Shown here: positions 38,360 through 47,630 of the stretch, one piece after another
How positions within the stretch are numbered: the stretch's first letter is position 1
How the letters are laid out: each line of letters begins with the position of its first letter
From: Myxococcaceae bacterium JPH2
Lineage (GTDB): Bacteria; Myxococcota; Myxococcia; Myxococcales; Myxococcaceae
Length of the DNA: 64,000 bases
Direction of reading: 5' to 3'
Assembly: GCA_016458225.1 (NCBI GenBank)
Contig: JAEMGR010000023.1
Location: 124,001-188,000 of the forward strand
Position numbers and translations under genes: made by a program
Notes under the pieces: model-generated
Told to the model about the DNA's origin: nothing
Database searches by the model: none
The model's input: the letters and a program-made list of their open reading frames with translations, nothing else

Positions 38360-40799
38360 CGGGGGGCCGGGCCGGGACAGGCTCCAGCGGGAGCTCCACG
38401 ACGAAGGTGGCGCCCTGTCCCGGCTCGCTCTCCACCCAGATGTCTCCGCCGTGCGCTTCGACAATCTGGCGCGTGATGAAGAGGCCCAGTCCCAGCCCGC
38501 CGTAGTTGCGGGACGCAGCGCGCTCGAAGCGCGCGAAGATGCGGCCCTGCGCCTCGTGCGGGATGCCCATGCCGTGGTCCCGCACCACGAGCCAGGCCTT
38601 GTGCGCGTGGGGCGCCACCTCCATCTGGATGGGGTGTCCCGCGCCGTACTTCATCGCGTTGGTCAGCAGGTTGAGCATGACCTGCTCCATGCGCAGCCGG
38701 TCCCACTGGCCCAGCACGGGCTCCGGCGCCACCAGCTCGAAGGGGCACTCCGCCTTGTCGAGCTGCTCGGCGACGTGACTCGCCACCTGGCGCGCCACCT
38801 CTGACAAGTCCAACGGCTCCAGGCGCAGGTCGAGCCGGCGCTCGTTGACGCGCGAGACATCCAGCAGGTGGTCCACCAACTGGGACAAGCGCTTGAGCTG
38901 CTCGTCGAACACGCCCAGCATCCGCCCCAGCTTCGCCACGACGGGCAAGCTCCGAGGCGTGCCCGCGAGCGCCGCGCCCATCTGCTGCACGCGCAGCTTC
39001 ATGGAGGTGAGCGGCGTCTTCAGCTCGTGCGACGCGATGGACAAGAACTCGTCCCGCGCGCGGATGGACTCCTGCGCCGAGCAATAGAGCTGCGCGTTGT
39101 CGATGGCGAACGCGGCCCGGCGCCCCAGCTCCTCGGTCAGCGCCAGCTCCTCGCGCGAGTACACCTGACCAGGCTGCGGCGAGACCAGGAACAGCACGCC
39201 CAAGGTCCGCCCGCGCGCGCGCAGCGGCACCCCCAACGAGGGCCGCTTCAAGAGCGGACCCACGGCGGCCCACCGCGGCTCCGCCAGCGCACCGGCATCC
39301 AGCAGGCCCCGCGACTCACGCGAGGACTCCGAGCGCCCCGTGGACAGCACGCGCGCCGGCCCCCGCAGGGAATCCGCGCGCGGAGGATGGGCCTCCAGGA
39401 ACTCGCGCGCCGTTCGCTCACGCGAGGAGACGCTGTCCGCCACCGCCACCGGGCGCAGCTGCGCGCCGTCCACGCGCATGAACACCACACACAGCTCCGC
39501 GAGCGACGGCACCGCCAGCTCGGCGACACGCTGGAGCGTCGTCTCATAGTCGAGCGAGGTCACCAGCTCGCGGCTCGCCTCGGCCAGGAAGCGCTGGGAG
39601 GCCTCCGTCCGCTTGCGCTCGGTGATGTCCGTGGAGATGCCGCACATCGCGTACACCGCGCCGCTCGAGTCGATGAGCGGGAACTTCTGCGTGAGGTGCA
39701 CGTGGACCCCGTCGTCGTGCGGCACGCGCTCCTCTTGTTCGACCGGGGCGCGGGTGCGGAAGACGGTCTGGTTGGCGCGAGAGAGCTCCTCGGCGATGTC
39801 GCGCGGGAAGACGTCGAAGAGGGTCCGCCCCGCGACCTGCTGGCGGGTGCGGTGCAGCAGCTGCTCCCACGCGCGATTGACGAAGATGTAGCGGCCCCGC
39901 GCATCCAACAAGAAGAAGACGGCGGGCGCGTTGTCCAGGATGGAGCGCAGGCGCGCCTCGCTCTCCAGCAGGGCCTGCTCGGCGCGCTTGCGCTCCGTCA
40001 CGTCGATGAGCACCGCGAGCGAGCGGGTGACCTTGCCCGCGGCGTCGCGCTCCGCGATGGCGGACAAGAGCACGTCGATGCGCTGCCCGTTCTTCTTCAC
40101 CAGCTGGTACGGCACGTCCCGGCAGATGCCCGTCTTGAAGTACTCGGGCAGGACGACGTCGCGCGCGTAGCGCTGGGACTCCGCCGTGAGGAACTCCACC
40201 GAGTCGCGCCCGAGCACCTCCGCGCGCTCGTACCCCAAGGTGATCAACCAGCAATCGCTGACGCTGATGAGCCGCCCCGCCCGGTCGATGGAGTGCATCA
40301 TCACGGGCGTGTTGTTGTAGAGCGAGCGGTACTTCTCCTCGCCCGCGCGCAGCGACTCCTCGCTCCGCTTCAGGTCGGTGACGTCGTTGAAGACACACAC
40401 GCCGCCCTGCGTCCGCCCCTGCTCGTCGCGCACGGGGCGCGCGCTGACGAGCAGCCAGGCCCCCGAGGGTCGCTCGGCGTTGCGCAGGAACACCTCCGCG
40501 CGGTCCACGAACTCGCCATGGAGGGCGCGCACCACGGGCAGGCGCTCGGGCGGATAGAGCGTGACCTGGTCCGGCAGGTACAGCCCGAAGTGCTCGGACC
40601 ACTGCGCCACGGGCACGTCCACCGGCCCCATGCCCAGGATGCGCTCGGCCGCGGGGTTGAGGAGGAGGAAGTGGTGGGACGCGTCCACCACCACGACGCC
40701 CTCTCCCATGCTGGCGAAGACGGATGCGAGGAGGGGGCTGGGCCCCTGCGGAGTCCCGCCCAGGGAGGCGGGCCCCGGGCTGTCGTGCAGGCGAGCCAT
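38325..40799 (-). CDS. Hybrid-input sensor histidine kinase (PAS-PAS-PAS-GAF-HisKA-HATPase)
   Basis: An 824-residue soluble sensor kinase with no membrane helix. Three PAS domains are readable, opening around residues 28 (VFASMGEGVVVVDASHHFLLLNPAA), 155 (YRSLYNNTPVMMHSID) and 280 (LRSILDNAPAVFFLLDARG), two of them closing with TERKR. A GAF domain follows (about 415-570), then the HisKA helix SHELKTPLTSMKLRV with the phospho-His, and the ATPase with N box LTNAMKYG, G1 DHGMGIP, F box IFARF and G2 GGLGLGLFITRQI. No receiver domain is attached and no response regulator lies beside it. The start at 40799 precedes the first PAS by a short linker. Confidence 0.92.
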   Translation of the reverse strand: MARLHDSPGPASLGGTPQGPSPLLASVFASMGEGVVVVDASHHFLLLNPAAERILGMGPVDVPVAQWSEHFGLYLPDQVTLYPPERLPVVRALHGEFVDRAEVFLRNAERPSGAWLLVSARPVRDEQGRTQGGVCVFNDVTDLKRSEESLRAGEEKYRSLYNNTPVMMHSIDRAGRLISVSDCWLITLGYERAEVLGRDSVEFLTAESQRYARDVVLPEYFKTGICRDVPYQLVKKNGQRIDVLLSAIAERDAAGKVTRSLAVLIDVTERKRAEQALLESEARLRSILDNAPAVFFLLDARGRYIFVNRAWEQLLHRTRQQVAGRTLFDVFPRDIAEELSRANQTVFRTRAPVEQEERVPHDDGVHVHLTQKFPLIDSSGAVYAMCGISTDITERKRTEASQRFLAEASRELVTSLDYETTLQRVAELAVPSLAELCVVFMRVDGAQLRPVAVADSVSSRERTAREFLEAHPPRADSLRGPARVLSTGRSESSRESRGLLDAGALAEPRWAAVGPLLKRPSLGVPLRARGRTLGVLFLVSPQPGQVYSREELALTEELGRRAAFAIDNAQLYCSAQESIRARDEFLSIASHELKTPLTSMKLRVQQMGAALAGTPRSLPVVAKLGRMLGVFDEQLKRLSQLVDHLLDVSRVNERRLDLRLEPLDLSEVARQVASHVAEQLDKAECPFELVAPEPVLGQWDRLRMEQVMLNLLTNAMKYGAGHPIQMEVAPHAHKAWLVVRDHGMGIPHEAQGRIFARFERAASRNYGGLGLGLFITRQIVEAHGGDIWVESEPGQGATFVVELPLEPVPARPPVRAEGTAPRGR

Positions 40800-40877
40800 G
40801 GGTTGAAGGAAGAGGCGAGCCCCCTTCCCTTCAACGATGGGGGCGCCCGCCCTCCGCGCCAACCCGTCCGGCGGGCG

Positions 40878-41516
40878 TCACTTCCCCGACTGGCGCTCGG
40901 CGGCGAGCTGCTGCGCCCGCTTCTCCACCGCGCGCAAGGTGTCTCGCACCGCGCTCTTCTGGCCCATGTTGACCAGGAAGGTCGGGATGGAGCCCGCGGG
41001 GTCCACCGAGAAACGATAGACGGCGTAGGAGGCGTGCTCGCCCCGAGGCTCCACGTGCCAGGTGCCTTCGTTGAGGCGCACGCGCACGGTGTCCCGCCGA
41101 CCGGGGAACAGGTCCGGCTCCGCCCACCAGCGCTGCGCGAAGACGCCCGTGCCGTCCGGCGCCACGCCCGACTCGCGCACCACGTGGATGATGAAGTCGC
41201 GCGCGGTGACGACGGGCAAATCCAGGCGCGTGTACGAGACGTGCTCGCCCTCGGCCACGGTCTTCACCGTGCGCGCCTCCTTCACGTAGGGCATCCAGAA
41301 GCGGTACGTGTCCACGTTCTCCAGCGCCGCCTGCACGTCCGCGGCGCTCGCGTCGAGCTGTCCCTCGGCCCACACTTCGCGGGCCTGCGTGCCGGGGCGC
41401 GGACGCACCTTCACGACATACGGCGTCTCGGTGACGGTCTCCCACTCTTGCGCCCACGCGCCCTGGGCCACCAGCACCAGCGCCCACAGCACCACCCGGC
41501 TCGACTGCTTCGTCAT
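40878..41516 (-). CDS. Exported START-domain-like protein
   Basis: A 212-residue protein with a Sec signal peptide (VVLWALVLVAQGAWAQ). The mature part fits a START/SRPBCC lipid-binding fold: VWAEGQLDASAADVQAALENVDTYRFWMPYVKEA, then YTRLDLPVVTARDF and YAVYRFSVDPAGSIPTFLVNMGQKSAVRDTLRAV. Such exported START proteins probably bind a hydrophobic ligand in the periplasm. ATG at 41516 chosen for the signal peptide. Monocistronic; divergent from the nucleotidase gene. Confidence 0.85.
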   Translation of the reverse strand: MTKQSSRVVLWALVLVAQGAWAQEWETVTETPYVVKVRPRPGTQAREVWAEGQLDASAADVQAALENVDTYRFWMPYVKEARTVKTVAEGEHVSYTRLDLPVVTARDFIIHVVRESGVAPDGTGVFAQRWWAEPDLFPGRRDTVRVRLNEGTWHVEPRGEHASYAVYRFSVDPAGSIPTFLVNMGQKSAVRDTLRAVEKRAQQLAAERQSGK

Positions 41517-41644
41517 CGTTCCGCGTCCTTCGCTTCCGGCCCCTCGGGCCGACCTGTATCGCATCTTTCCACGCCCCCGAGCCCCGGACGGCGCACGTGG
41601 GCATCGACTTTTGGCGCTGACCGGGGCAAAGCCTGGGACTGCCT

Positions 41645-43153
41645 ATGCGCCCTCACATTCCCGGTCCCCCGCCTGAGCGTGGCCTCTTCTGTAACCGCAC
41701 CCTCAACATGCGCGCCATCAAGGCCGTGGGCTACGACATGGACTACACGCTCATCCACTATCGGGTGGAAGCATGGGAGAGGCGTGCCTACGAGTACATC
41801 CGCGACCGTCTGGTGGCGCAGGGTTGGCCGGTCGCCGACCTGACATTCGACCCGATGCTGGCCATCCGCGGGCTCATCATCGACACCGCCACGGGCAACC
41901 TGCTGAAGGCCAACCGCTTCGGCTTCGTGAAGAAGGCCCTGCACGGCACGCGCCCCCTGGAGTTCGAGGCGCAGCGCGAGGCCTACGCACGCATCGTGGT
42001 GGACCTGTCCGAGCGCCGCTGGGTGTTCCTCAACACGCTCTTCTCGCTGTCCGAGGCCTGCATCTACGCGCAGCTCGTGGACCGGCTGGACGCGGGGCAG
42101 CTGCCCGGCCCCATGGGCTACGCGGACCTCTACGAGCACGTGCGCAAGAACCTGGACGCCACGCACATGCAGGGGCGCCTCAAGGCGGAGATCATCGCGG
42201 ACCCGGAGCGCTACGTCCTGGATGACCCGGAGACGCCGCTGGCGCTGTTGGACCAGAAGAACGCGGGCAAGAAGCTCCTGCTCATCACCAACAGCGAGTG
42301 GGCCTACACCGAGCCCATGATGCACTTCGCCTTCGACCGGCACCTGCCGGCGGGCATGACGTGGCGCCAGCTGTTCGACGTGGTCATCGTCAGCGCGCGC
42401 AAGCCCGAGTTCTTCACCACGCGCTCGGCCCTCTTCGACGTGGTGGAGGTGGATGGCGAGGCGCTCCTGCGTCCGCACGCGGGGCCGCTCAAGGTGGGCA
42501 CGCCCTACTTTGGCGGCAGCGCGCTGGAGCTGGAGCGACACCTGGGCATGAGCGGGGATGAAATCCTCTACGTGGGCGACCACATGTTCGGCGACGTGCA
42601 CGTCAGCAAGAACGTGCTGCGCTGGCGCACCGCGCTCATCCTGCGCGAGCTGGAGGACGAGGTGCGCGCCATCGCCGCCTTCCGCGCCACCGAGCTGCGC
42701 CTGGGCGAGCGCATGGAGCGCAAGGAGCGGCTGGAGGCGGAGAGCTGCCAGGTGCGTCTGGAGCTGCAGCGTCGGCGCCATCAGTACGGGCCGCGCGGCA
42801 CCACGCCGGAGACGGAGCTGGTGGCCCGGCTGGCCGAGCTGCGCACGGAGCTGGAGGCGCTGGACGCGGAGATTGGTCCGCTGGCCCGCGCCGCCACCGA
42901 GCTGTCCAATCCCCACTGGGGCCTGCTCACGCGCGCCGGCAACGACAAGAGCCACCTGGCCCGGCAGGTGGAGCGCTACGCGGACATCTACACGTCGCGG
43001 GTGAGCAACTTCCTCTTCGCCACCCCGTTCGTGTACCTGCGCAGCCCGCGCGGCAGCCTGCCGCACGACCCCAGCCTCCCGGGTGGCACGCCCGTGTTCA
43101 ACGTGGGCGACGGCGCGGGCGCGGGCCCCATCGGGCCGGACACCGCCGAGTAG
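41645..43153 (+). CDS. HAD-superfamily 5'-nucleotidase (IG-type, cN-II-like)
   Basis: A 502-residue cytosolic phosphatase of the HAD superfamily. Motif I is AVGYDMDYTL, motif II LLLITNSEWAY, the conserved Lys is in VIVSARKPEFF, and motif IV is LYVGDHMFGDV. Length and spacing fit the cytosolic purine 5'-nucleotidase-like (HAD-IG) family, which dephosphorylates nucleoside monophosphates. Residues 340-425 form a charged coiled-coil insertion. The C-terminal FNVGDGAGAGPIGPDTAE tail is flexible. A later ATG at 41708 (MRAIKAVGYDMDYT) would give the usual short lead and cannot be excluded. Confidence 0.92.
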   Translation: MRPHIPGPPPERGLFCNRTLNMRAIKAVGYDMDYTLIHYRVEAWERRAYEYIRDRLVAQGWPVADLTFDPMLAIRGLIIDTATGNLLKANRFGFVKKALHGTRPLEFEAQREAYARIVVDLSERRWVFLNTLFSLSEACIYAQLVDRLDAGQLPGPMGYADLYEHVRKNLDATHMQGRLKAEIIADPERYVLDDPETPLALLDQKNAGKKLLLITNSEWAYTEPMMHFAFDRHLPAGMTWRQLFDVVIVSARKPEFFTTRSALFDVVEVDGEALLRPHAGPLKVGTPYFGGSALELERHLGMSGDEILYVGDHMFGDVHVSKNVLRWRTALILRELEDEVRAIAAFRATELRLGERMERKERLEAESCQVRLELQRRRHQYGPRGTTPETELVARLAELRTELEALDAEIGPLARAATELSNPHWGLLTRAGNDKSHLARQVERYADIYTSRVSNFLFATPFVYLRSPRGSLPHDPSLPGGTPVFNVGDGAGAGPIGPDTAE

Positions 43154-43171
43154 TCCTCGCGCGTCTCACGC

Positions 43172-43627
43172 TCACTGCGAGATGCGCCAGAGCGCCTGCA
43201 GGTCCGGGGGCAGGTTGCTGGCGACGTCGTCCGCCTCGCCCTCGGAGATCTGATCCTGCAGGGCGAGGAACACGCAGCGCACCAGCCACTCGGCCTCCTC
43301 CAGGGGCTTCTGCAGCACCTCGGCCACGGACTCGACGAGCAGCTCCTTGCCGAAGCGCAGGGGGCGCTGCGGGCGCAGCTCTGGCGCTGGCAGCAGCTCC
43401 ACCAGCCGGCGCGGCAGCTGCGCCTCCAGGTTCCTCGCCTGGGTCGGCTGGATGCGCTGCTCCAGGGCCCCCAGCACGGCCACCGCCGCGCGCTCGGCCA
43501 CCGCCTCCTCCACCTCGGCCAACTCACGCACGTGCCGGATGAAGGCCGCGTAGGTCGTGTTCACGTGGGATTCGTGCCGCTGGTGGCGGCGGTACAGCAA
43601 CTCGGACTCGGTGCTCGGACGGGTCAT
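43172..43627 (-). CDS. DUF2267 family protein
   Basis: A 151-residue cytosolic helical protein. The pattern AAVAVLGALEQRIQPTQARNLEAQLPRRLVELLP and VAEVLQKPLEEAEWLVRCVFLALQDQISEGEADDVASNLPPDLQALW is the DUF2267 repeat, a two-part helical domain. No catalytic residues are known for the family; it is often found with stress and envelope genes. Convergent with the nucleotidase gene, 18 bases between stops. Confidence 0.87.
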   Translation of the reverse strand: MTRPSTESELLYRRHQRHESHVNTTYAAFIRHVRELAEVEEAVAERAAVAVLGALEQRIQPTQARNLEAQLPRRLVELLPAPELRPQRPLRFGKELLVESVAEVLQKPLEEAEWLVRCVFLALQDQISEGEADDVASNLPPDLQALWRISQ

Positions 43628-43680
43628 GGCGCGCCTCCCTGGCCATCAGATCCACGGTGCGCACGCCCCCCGCCGGTCCG

Positions 43681-43696
43681 GGACGGCCAGCCGTCC
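43681..43696. terminator. Short GC hairpin upstream of DUF2267
   Basis: GGACGGC / GCCGTCC with a two-base loop, in a very GC-rich tract between two divergent genes. Because both neighbours point away, it is unlikely to be a terminator for them; it may be a leader structure of the minus-strand transcript or a cruciform-prone element. Confidence 0.25.
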
Positions 43697-43805
43697 GGGC
43701 CCCGGCCCCCGCCGCCCGTCTCCAAGCCGTGAGGTGACCCAACCCGTGAAGATTGCTGGCCTTTTGTTCAGTCCTCCCGCCTGAGGCGTGCCCCGTCGCG
43801 CGGGC

Positions 43806-44291
43806 ATGTCAGACCGGCTCGGTATGAGTTGTCGCGTGAGCCACTCGAACGCCAACAGCCCGTCGTCGCGTGTCCTGGAGCAGCGCAACCTGCTCGGGGG
43901 GATGGACCTCATGCCTGTGCTCGGTCAGGGGAAGCGGAAGCGGGCGCGCCAGTTCCACGTCGCCGCGGAGCGGCGGCTGGGGTTCGCGGCGGCGCTCGCG
44001 CTGGTGGTGGAGCACGGACGGCAGCGGGCCAAGGAGACGGGCACCACGTCGCTGAGCCGCTGCCCGCGCTGCGAGCACGTGGGGCCCACCGAGCAGGACT
44101 TTGGCTTTCGCATCATCCGCGGCGAGCAGCGTCCGCAGTCGTGGTGCCGAGGCTGCCGCGGCGTGAGCGTGGCGCCCTCGACGACGAGCACGATGAGCGC
44201 CTCGCGCACCGAGGACGGCTGGCTGTTCCCGCCGGAGACGCTCAGCACGCGGCCGCCCAAGCGCGGCAAGCGCTCCAGCTCGCTGACGTGA
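43806..44291 (+). CDS. Hypothetical zinc-ribbon protein
   Basis: A 161-residue cytosolic protein. A basic, helical N-terminal half (GQGKRKRARQFHVAAERRLGFAAALALVVEHGRQ) is followed by a four-cysteine zinc ribbon: CPRC, 24 residues, CRGC. The C-terminal tail is Ser/Thr/Pro and Arg-rich. I do not recognise the family. A zinc ribbon with a basic region suggests nucleic-acid or protein binding. Starts at 43824 and 43836 are also possible. Confidence 0.65.
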   Translation: MSDRLGMSCRVSHSNANSPSSRVLEQRNLLGGMDLMPVLGQGKRKRARQFHVAAERRLGFAAALALVVEHGRQRAKETGTTSLSRCPRCEHVGPTEQDFGFRIIRGEQRPQSWCRGCRGVSVAPSTTSTMSASRTEDGWLFPPETLSTRPPKRGKRSSSLT

Positions 44292-44475
44292 ACACCTTCC
44301 ACCGGGGGCGGCGGGCCCTTCCCCGGGTTGGACCCGTGGAGGGGCCCACTCCTCCGGGGGGAGGATGCCGCCTTCGCCGCCCATGTCCGAACGCACGGCG
44401 AGGCCCCTGTCCTCCCCTCTGGAGGGGGATGGAAAAGCCAAGGCGCCGTCCCTACCTCAACGGCAGGAGGGCTTC

Positions 44476-44772
44476 ATGGCCGTACGGACGAGAATGGCAG
44501 GCATCACGAACAAGCGACGCGTGAGCGCGCACTCGGCGCAACCCAGCCAGCAAGCCAGCAAGGGACGCCGGATGCTGCCCCATGACGACGCTGCTGCGCT
44601 GCAACTGAGACGGGCGCTGGAGCGGGCCACCCTGGGCCCCGCCTCCGAGTCGCACAAGCCCAAGAGCCACCGTCGCAGGACGTCGCTGCAAGGCCGCAAG
44701 AAGGCGCCCAGCGAGATGGCCGTGAAGCACCGGGGCGGTCCCCGCAGGCGCTCGCGGCTGCACGGCGGCTGA
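44476..44772 (+). CDS. Small very basic protein
   Basis: A 98-residue protein with about one quarter Arg/Lys/His. The start is strongly marked by AGGAGG six bases upstream, better than most genes here. The C-terminal half (SHKPKSHRRRTSLQGRKKAP and GGPRRRSRLHGG) is a polycationic tail; the middle holds an amphipathic helix AAALQLRRALERA. It resembles no family I know. DNA- or RNA-binding or a nucleoid protein are reasonable guesses. It is too short and biased in composition to be sure of coding, but the ribosome site argues for it. Confidence 0.6.
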   Translation: MAVRTRMAGITNKRRVSAHSAQPSQQASKGRRMLPHDDAAALQLRRALERATLGPASESHKPKSHRRRTSLQGRKKAPSEMAVKHRGGPRRRSRLHGG

Positions 44773-44843
44773 GGTCCCCGCATCCACCGACACCGTCCTC
44801 GCCCCAGGTGGGTGAGGGCGGTGTCTGTCTGTCCGCCATGACG

Positions 44844-45551
44844 TCAGCTCCGCTGCCACTGCGCGCGCCGGAAGCGCAGGCGCAGCGACTCGAAGGCCGC
44901 GTAGGACAGGAGCAGCAGCGCGGCGAAGAGCGCCGTCACTCCGAGCAGGTACGGAAAGTCCCCGGGCGCGGTGGCGTGGGCATGCACCGCGGACAAGAGG
45001 CGCCGTGGATCCGTGAGCACGTCCCAGCTGTTCCAGCGCTCCACGCGGCCCAGGTAGATGCCATAGCCACACAAGAGCGAGGTGAGCGCGACGAAGGCCC
45101 AGGCGCCCACGGGGCCCCAGCGGCGCTGAAGCCAGTGCTTCCACACCTCCAGGGACAGCAACCCGAGCAACCACCCGGTGGCGGCGAACAACGCGAGCAA
45201 GGCCGCGTCGAACCACAGCGGCACGACGGGCCGCTGGCTCAGGTGGATGAAGTCCGTGAGCAGGTAGGGCGCGTTGGGGAACAGGGCCAGCCACGCGACG
45301 GCGAGCGGCCCCAGGCTCCACCAGCGGTCATGACCGCGCACCATCAGCCAGCGCGCGGCGAGGGCCAGCAGGTACGGCAGCCACGCGAGGATGAGGTTCC
45401 AGAGGAGGAACACGTAGCTGACGCCCTGGCTCCAATCCAACCGGAAGGCCAGCAGGGCCACGGCGGCGGTGCTGCACAGGAGCGCCGGCACCAGACCGTG
45501 GCGGCGCAGCATGGACAGAAAGGCAGGGAACGCGCTGGGAGGCTGGGACAT
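44844..45551 (-). CDS. DUF1361 membrane protein
   Basis: A 235-residue inner-membrane protein with six or seven helices. NLILAWLPYLLALAARWL, LGPLAVAWLALFPNAPYLLTDFIHL and the SWDVLTDP segment are features of DUF1361 proteins. Function is unknown for the family. ATG at 45551 selected as the first Met before the first helix. Monocistronic. Confidence 0.85.
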   Translation of the reverse strand: MSQPPSAFPAFLSMLRRHGLVPALLCSTAAVALLAFRLDWSQGVSYVFLLWNLILAWLPYLLALAARWLMVRGHDRWWSLGPLAVAWLALFPNAPYLLTDFIHLSQRPVVPLWFDAALLALFAATGWLLGLLSLEVWKHWLQRRWGPVGAWAFVALTSLLCGYGIYLGRVERWNSWDVLTDPRRLLSAVHAHATAPGDFPYLLGVTALFAALLLLSYAAFESLRLRFRRAQWQRS

Positions 45552-45708
45552 GGTGTGTCCGAGGCAGGCGAACCGCACCCTCGTGGCACCCCTGCCACGA
45601 AGGGACGATTCTGGAGACAAGGTACCCACGCCCAAGCAACTCCAGGGCCAGCCTGCCAACCAGAGGCCCGCGCTGGGGGCGGGCCTGCCCCACCCCGAAG
45701 GGCGGGGC

Positions 45709-47571
45709 TCACCCCTCCAGCAGGCCGCGGATGCGGGTGCGAATCTGCCGGTCCGGCACGTCCTGGGTGAGCAGGTACTCGAGCAGATCGCGCACGGCGG
45801 GCTCGGTGTGGACGTACGGCTCCACCAGCGAGACGAGCCCGTGGTAGTTCTGCACGTTCACCTGTCCGGCCAGCGCCAGGTCACGCAGCTGCACCAGCGC
45901 GTCGGCCTGCAGCTTCTGACGACCGAGGGACTCGAAGGCCGTGGCCTGCACGGGCACCGCGGCGTCATGGGCCAGCCCCATGAGGGCGTTCTCCACCTCG
46001 GGGCCTCGCACCTTGCGCAGGGCCTTGGCGGCGGCCTCGCGAACATCGGCGCTGTCGGCGTGGGCGTACTGCATCACCGTGGCCACTGTCTCAGGCACAC
46101 CCGCGTTGCCCAGGCTCAGCAGCAGGTGGGCCTGATCCGCGGGAGCCTTGGCGTCGCGCAGGTCGGAGGCCAGTCGCTGCACGGCGGCGAGCGCCTCGGG
46201 GGAATGCGCGTTGCGGTAGAGCGCGCCCGCCGTGGCGCCCAGCGAGTAGGCGCTGGCGATGTGCACGTCGCCGTCGGTGCCGCCGTAGAGCGACTGGGCG
46301 AAGCGCACCGTCTCCACCGTGGGTTCGGTGAGGAGCGACAGGCGGCTGAGCATCATGTGATAGCGCTCGGCCTTGGCCTCGGGGGTGCGCAGCGCGTCCA
46401 CGAGCGCGGCTTGCGCCTCGGGCGTGCCCGCGCCGGCCAGCAAGTCCAGCACCAGCGCGCGGCCCTGACTGCCCAGCGCCGGGTCCCGGAAGACGTCCAC
46501 CATGTGCGCGCACAGCGCGGGCTGCTGCTCCAACAGGCCCGTGGCCTGGAGGAGGAAGTGGTTGTGGTCGGGCATCACGCCGCCGCGGCCAAAGGACTTC
46601 AGCAAGGAATCGAGCTTCTCCCCGGTGAGGCCATCCACCTGCTGCGCCAGCATGTTCTCGCGCGTCTGGGCCTCCACCACCATGCGGCCCGGAGGCAGTC
46701 GCTGCTGCGCCTCGGCCACCACCGAGGACGGGGCCGCATCGGGCGCCACGCCGCCTTCTTCACGCACCAGCCGCAGGTGCACCGTGGTGCCCGCGAGCGC
46801 CGTGCCCGTGGGGCCCAGGCGCTCCACCGTCTCTTCGCCTTCCAATCGCTCCAACAACCCAGCGCGCGACACGTCCGCCAGGAAGTGCGAGGCCACGCGC
46901 AGCGGGCCCCCTTGGCCCAGCCCCACCACCTCCGTGTACACATCGCGACGCTTCTCCAGGTGCGCGCCCTGGGCATCGTCCGCGCCTCGACGCGTGTAGC
47001 CCGCGCGAGCGCGGCCTCGTGAGGTGGACTCCTCTACCGTCCACGCCTCGCCATCGCGCAACACCACCTGCATGTCCCCCACCAGCGCCTGCACGGTGTT
47101 CTTGAAGAGGGACGGGTCCTGCTCCCGGAAGGAGACGCTGCGCACGTCTCCCTCCGGGCCCACCTCCAGCACGGCCTCGCGCCCCTGGAAGATGGCGTCG
47201 GTGGACGCCGCATCCGGGAGCACTTCCTTGCCAAAGACTTGCAGCGAGTGCTGCCGCAAGTCTTCCAGTCGCAAGCCCACGCGCCACGCGTCGCCTTGTT
47301 TGCCCAAGCCCTTGAGCACCAGCCGCCCATCCAGCAGCACGCGCCCGGCCAGGGACGAGGTGCCCGCGGCACCCGACGTTCCGGACAGCGTCACGTGGCT
47401 GGAGGCGTCGTACGACAGGCGCCACGCCCAGGCCCTTCCGCTGGGGAATGCGAAGCGGACGGGGGCGTCAGGAACAACCGCGGGTGACTCGGAGAAGAGG
47501 CCGAGTCCCACGGCCAACAGCAGGGCAAGGGCCCCGGCGGTGCCGAGGGCGATGAGCAGACGGTTGCGCAT
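45709..47571 (-). CDS. Exported vitellogenin-N-like (lipid transport) protein
   Basis: A 620-residue protein anchored or exported by an N-terminal helix (LLIALGTAGALALLLAVGLGLF). Residues 35-280 are beta-rich with FPSGRAWAWRLSYDASSHVTL and FKNTVQALVGDMQV, resembling the N-terminal barrel of vitellogenin/large lipid-transfer proteins. Residues 310-610 are helical, HEAT-like (AALVDALRTPEAKAERYHMML, VREAAAKALRKV, VQATAFESLGRQ), matching the superhelix of that fold. Bacterial members are scarce but known in myxobacteria. It follows the large secreted protein gene by 59 bases, so they are probably co-transcribed. Lipid carriage at the surface is inferred. Confidence 0.72.
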   Translation of the reverse strand: MRNRLLIALGTAGALALLLAVGLGLFSESPAVVPDAPVRFAFPSGRAWAWRLSYDASSHVTLSGTSGAAGTSSLAGRVLLDGRLVLKGLGKQGDAWRVGLRLEDLRQHSLQVFGKEVLPDAASTDAIFQGREAVLEVGPEGDVRSVSFREQDPSLFKNTVQALVGDMQVVLRDGEAWTVEESTSRGRARAGYTRRGADDAQGAHLEKRRDVYTEVVGLGQGGPLRVASHFLADVSRAGLLERLEGEETVERLGPTGTALAGTTVHLRLVREEGGVAPDAAPSSVVAEAQQRLPPGRMVVEAQTRENMLAQQVDGLTGEKLDSLLKSFGRGGVMPDHNHFLLQATGLLEQQPALCAHMVDVFRDPALGSQGRALVLDLLAGAGTPEAQAALVDALRTPEAKAERYHMMLSRLSLLTEPTVETVRFAQSLYGGTDGDVHIASAYSLGATAGALYRNAHSPEALAAVQRLASDLRDAKAPADQAHLLLSLGNAGVPETVATVMQYAHADSADVREAAAKALRKVRGPEVENALMGLAHDAAVPVQATAFESLGRQKLQADALVQLRDLALAGQVNVQNYHGLVSLVEPYVHTEPAVRDLLEYLLTQDVPDRQIRTRIRGLLEG

Positions 47572-47630
47572 GGATGTTTCCTTCAGGCCAGGTCAGGCGC
47601 GTGCGGAGGTGGAGACTCGGAACGCGCGCC

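Noticed and set aside
38868-41843. A 991-codon open frame on the plus strand
   Set aside because: Antisense to the histidine kinase and START-like genes; composition biased to Arg/His and no motifs.
43681-43696. The GGACGGC/GCCGTCC hairpin as a terminator
   Set aside because: The genes on both sides point away from it, so it cannot end either transcript; kept only as a low-confidence structure.
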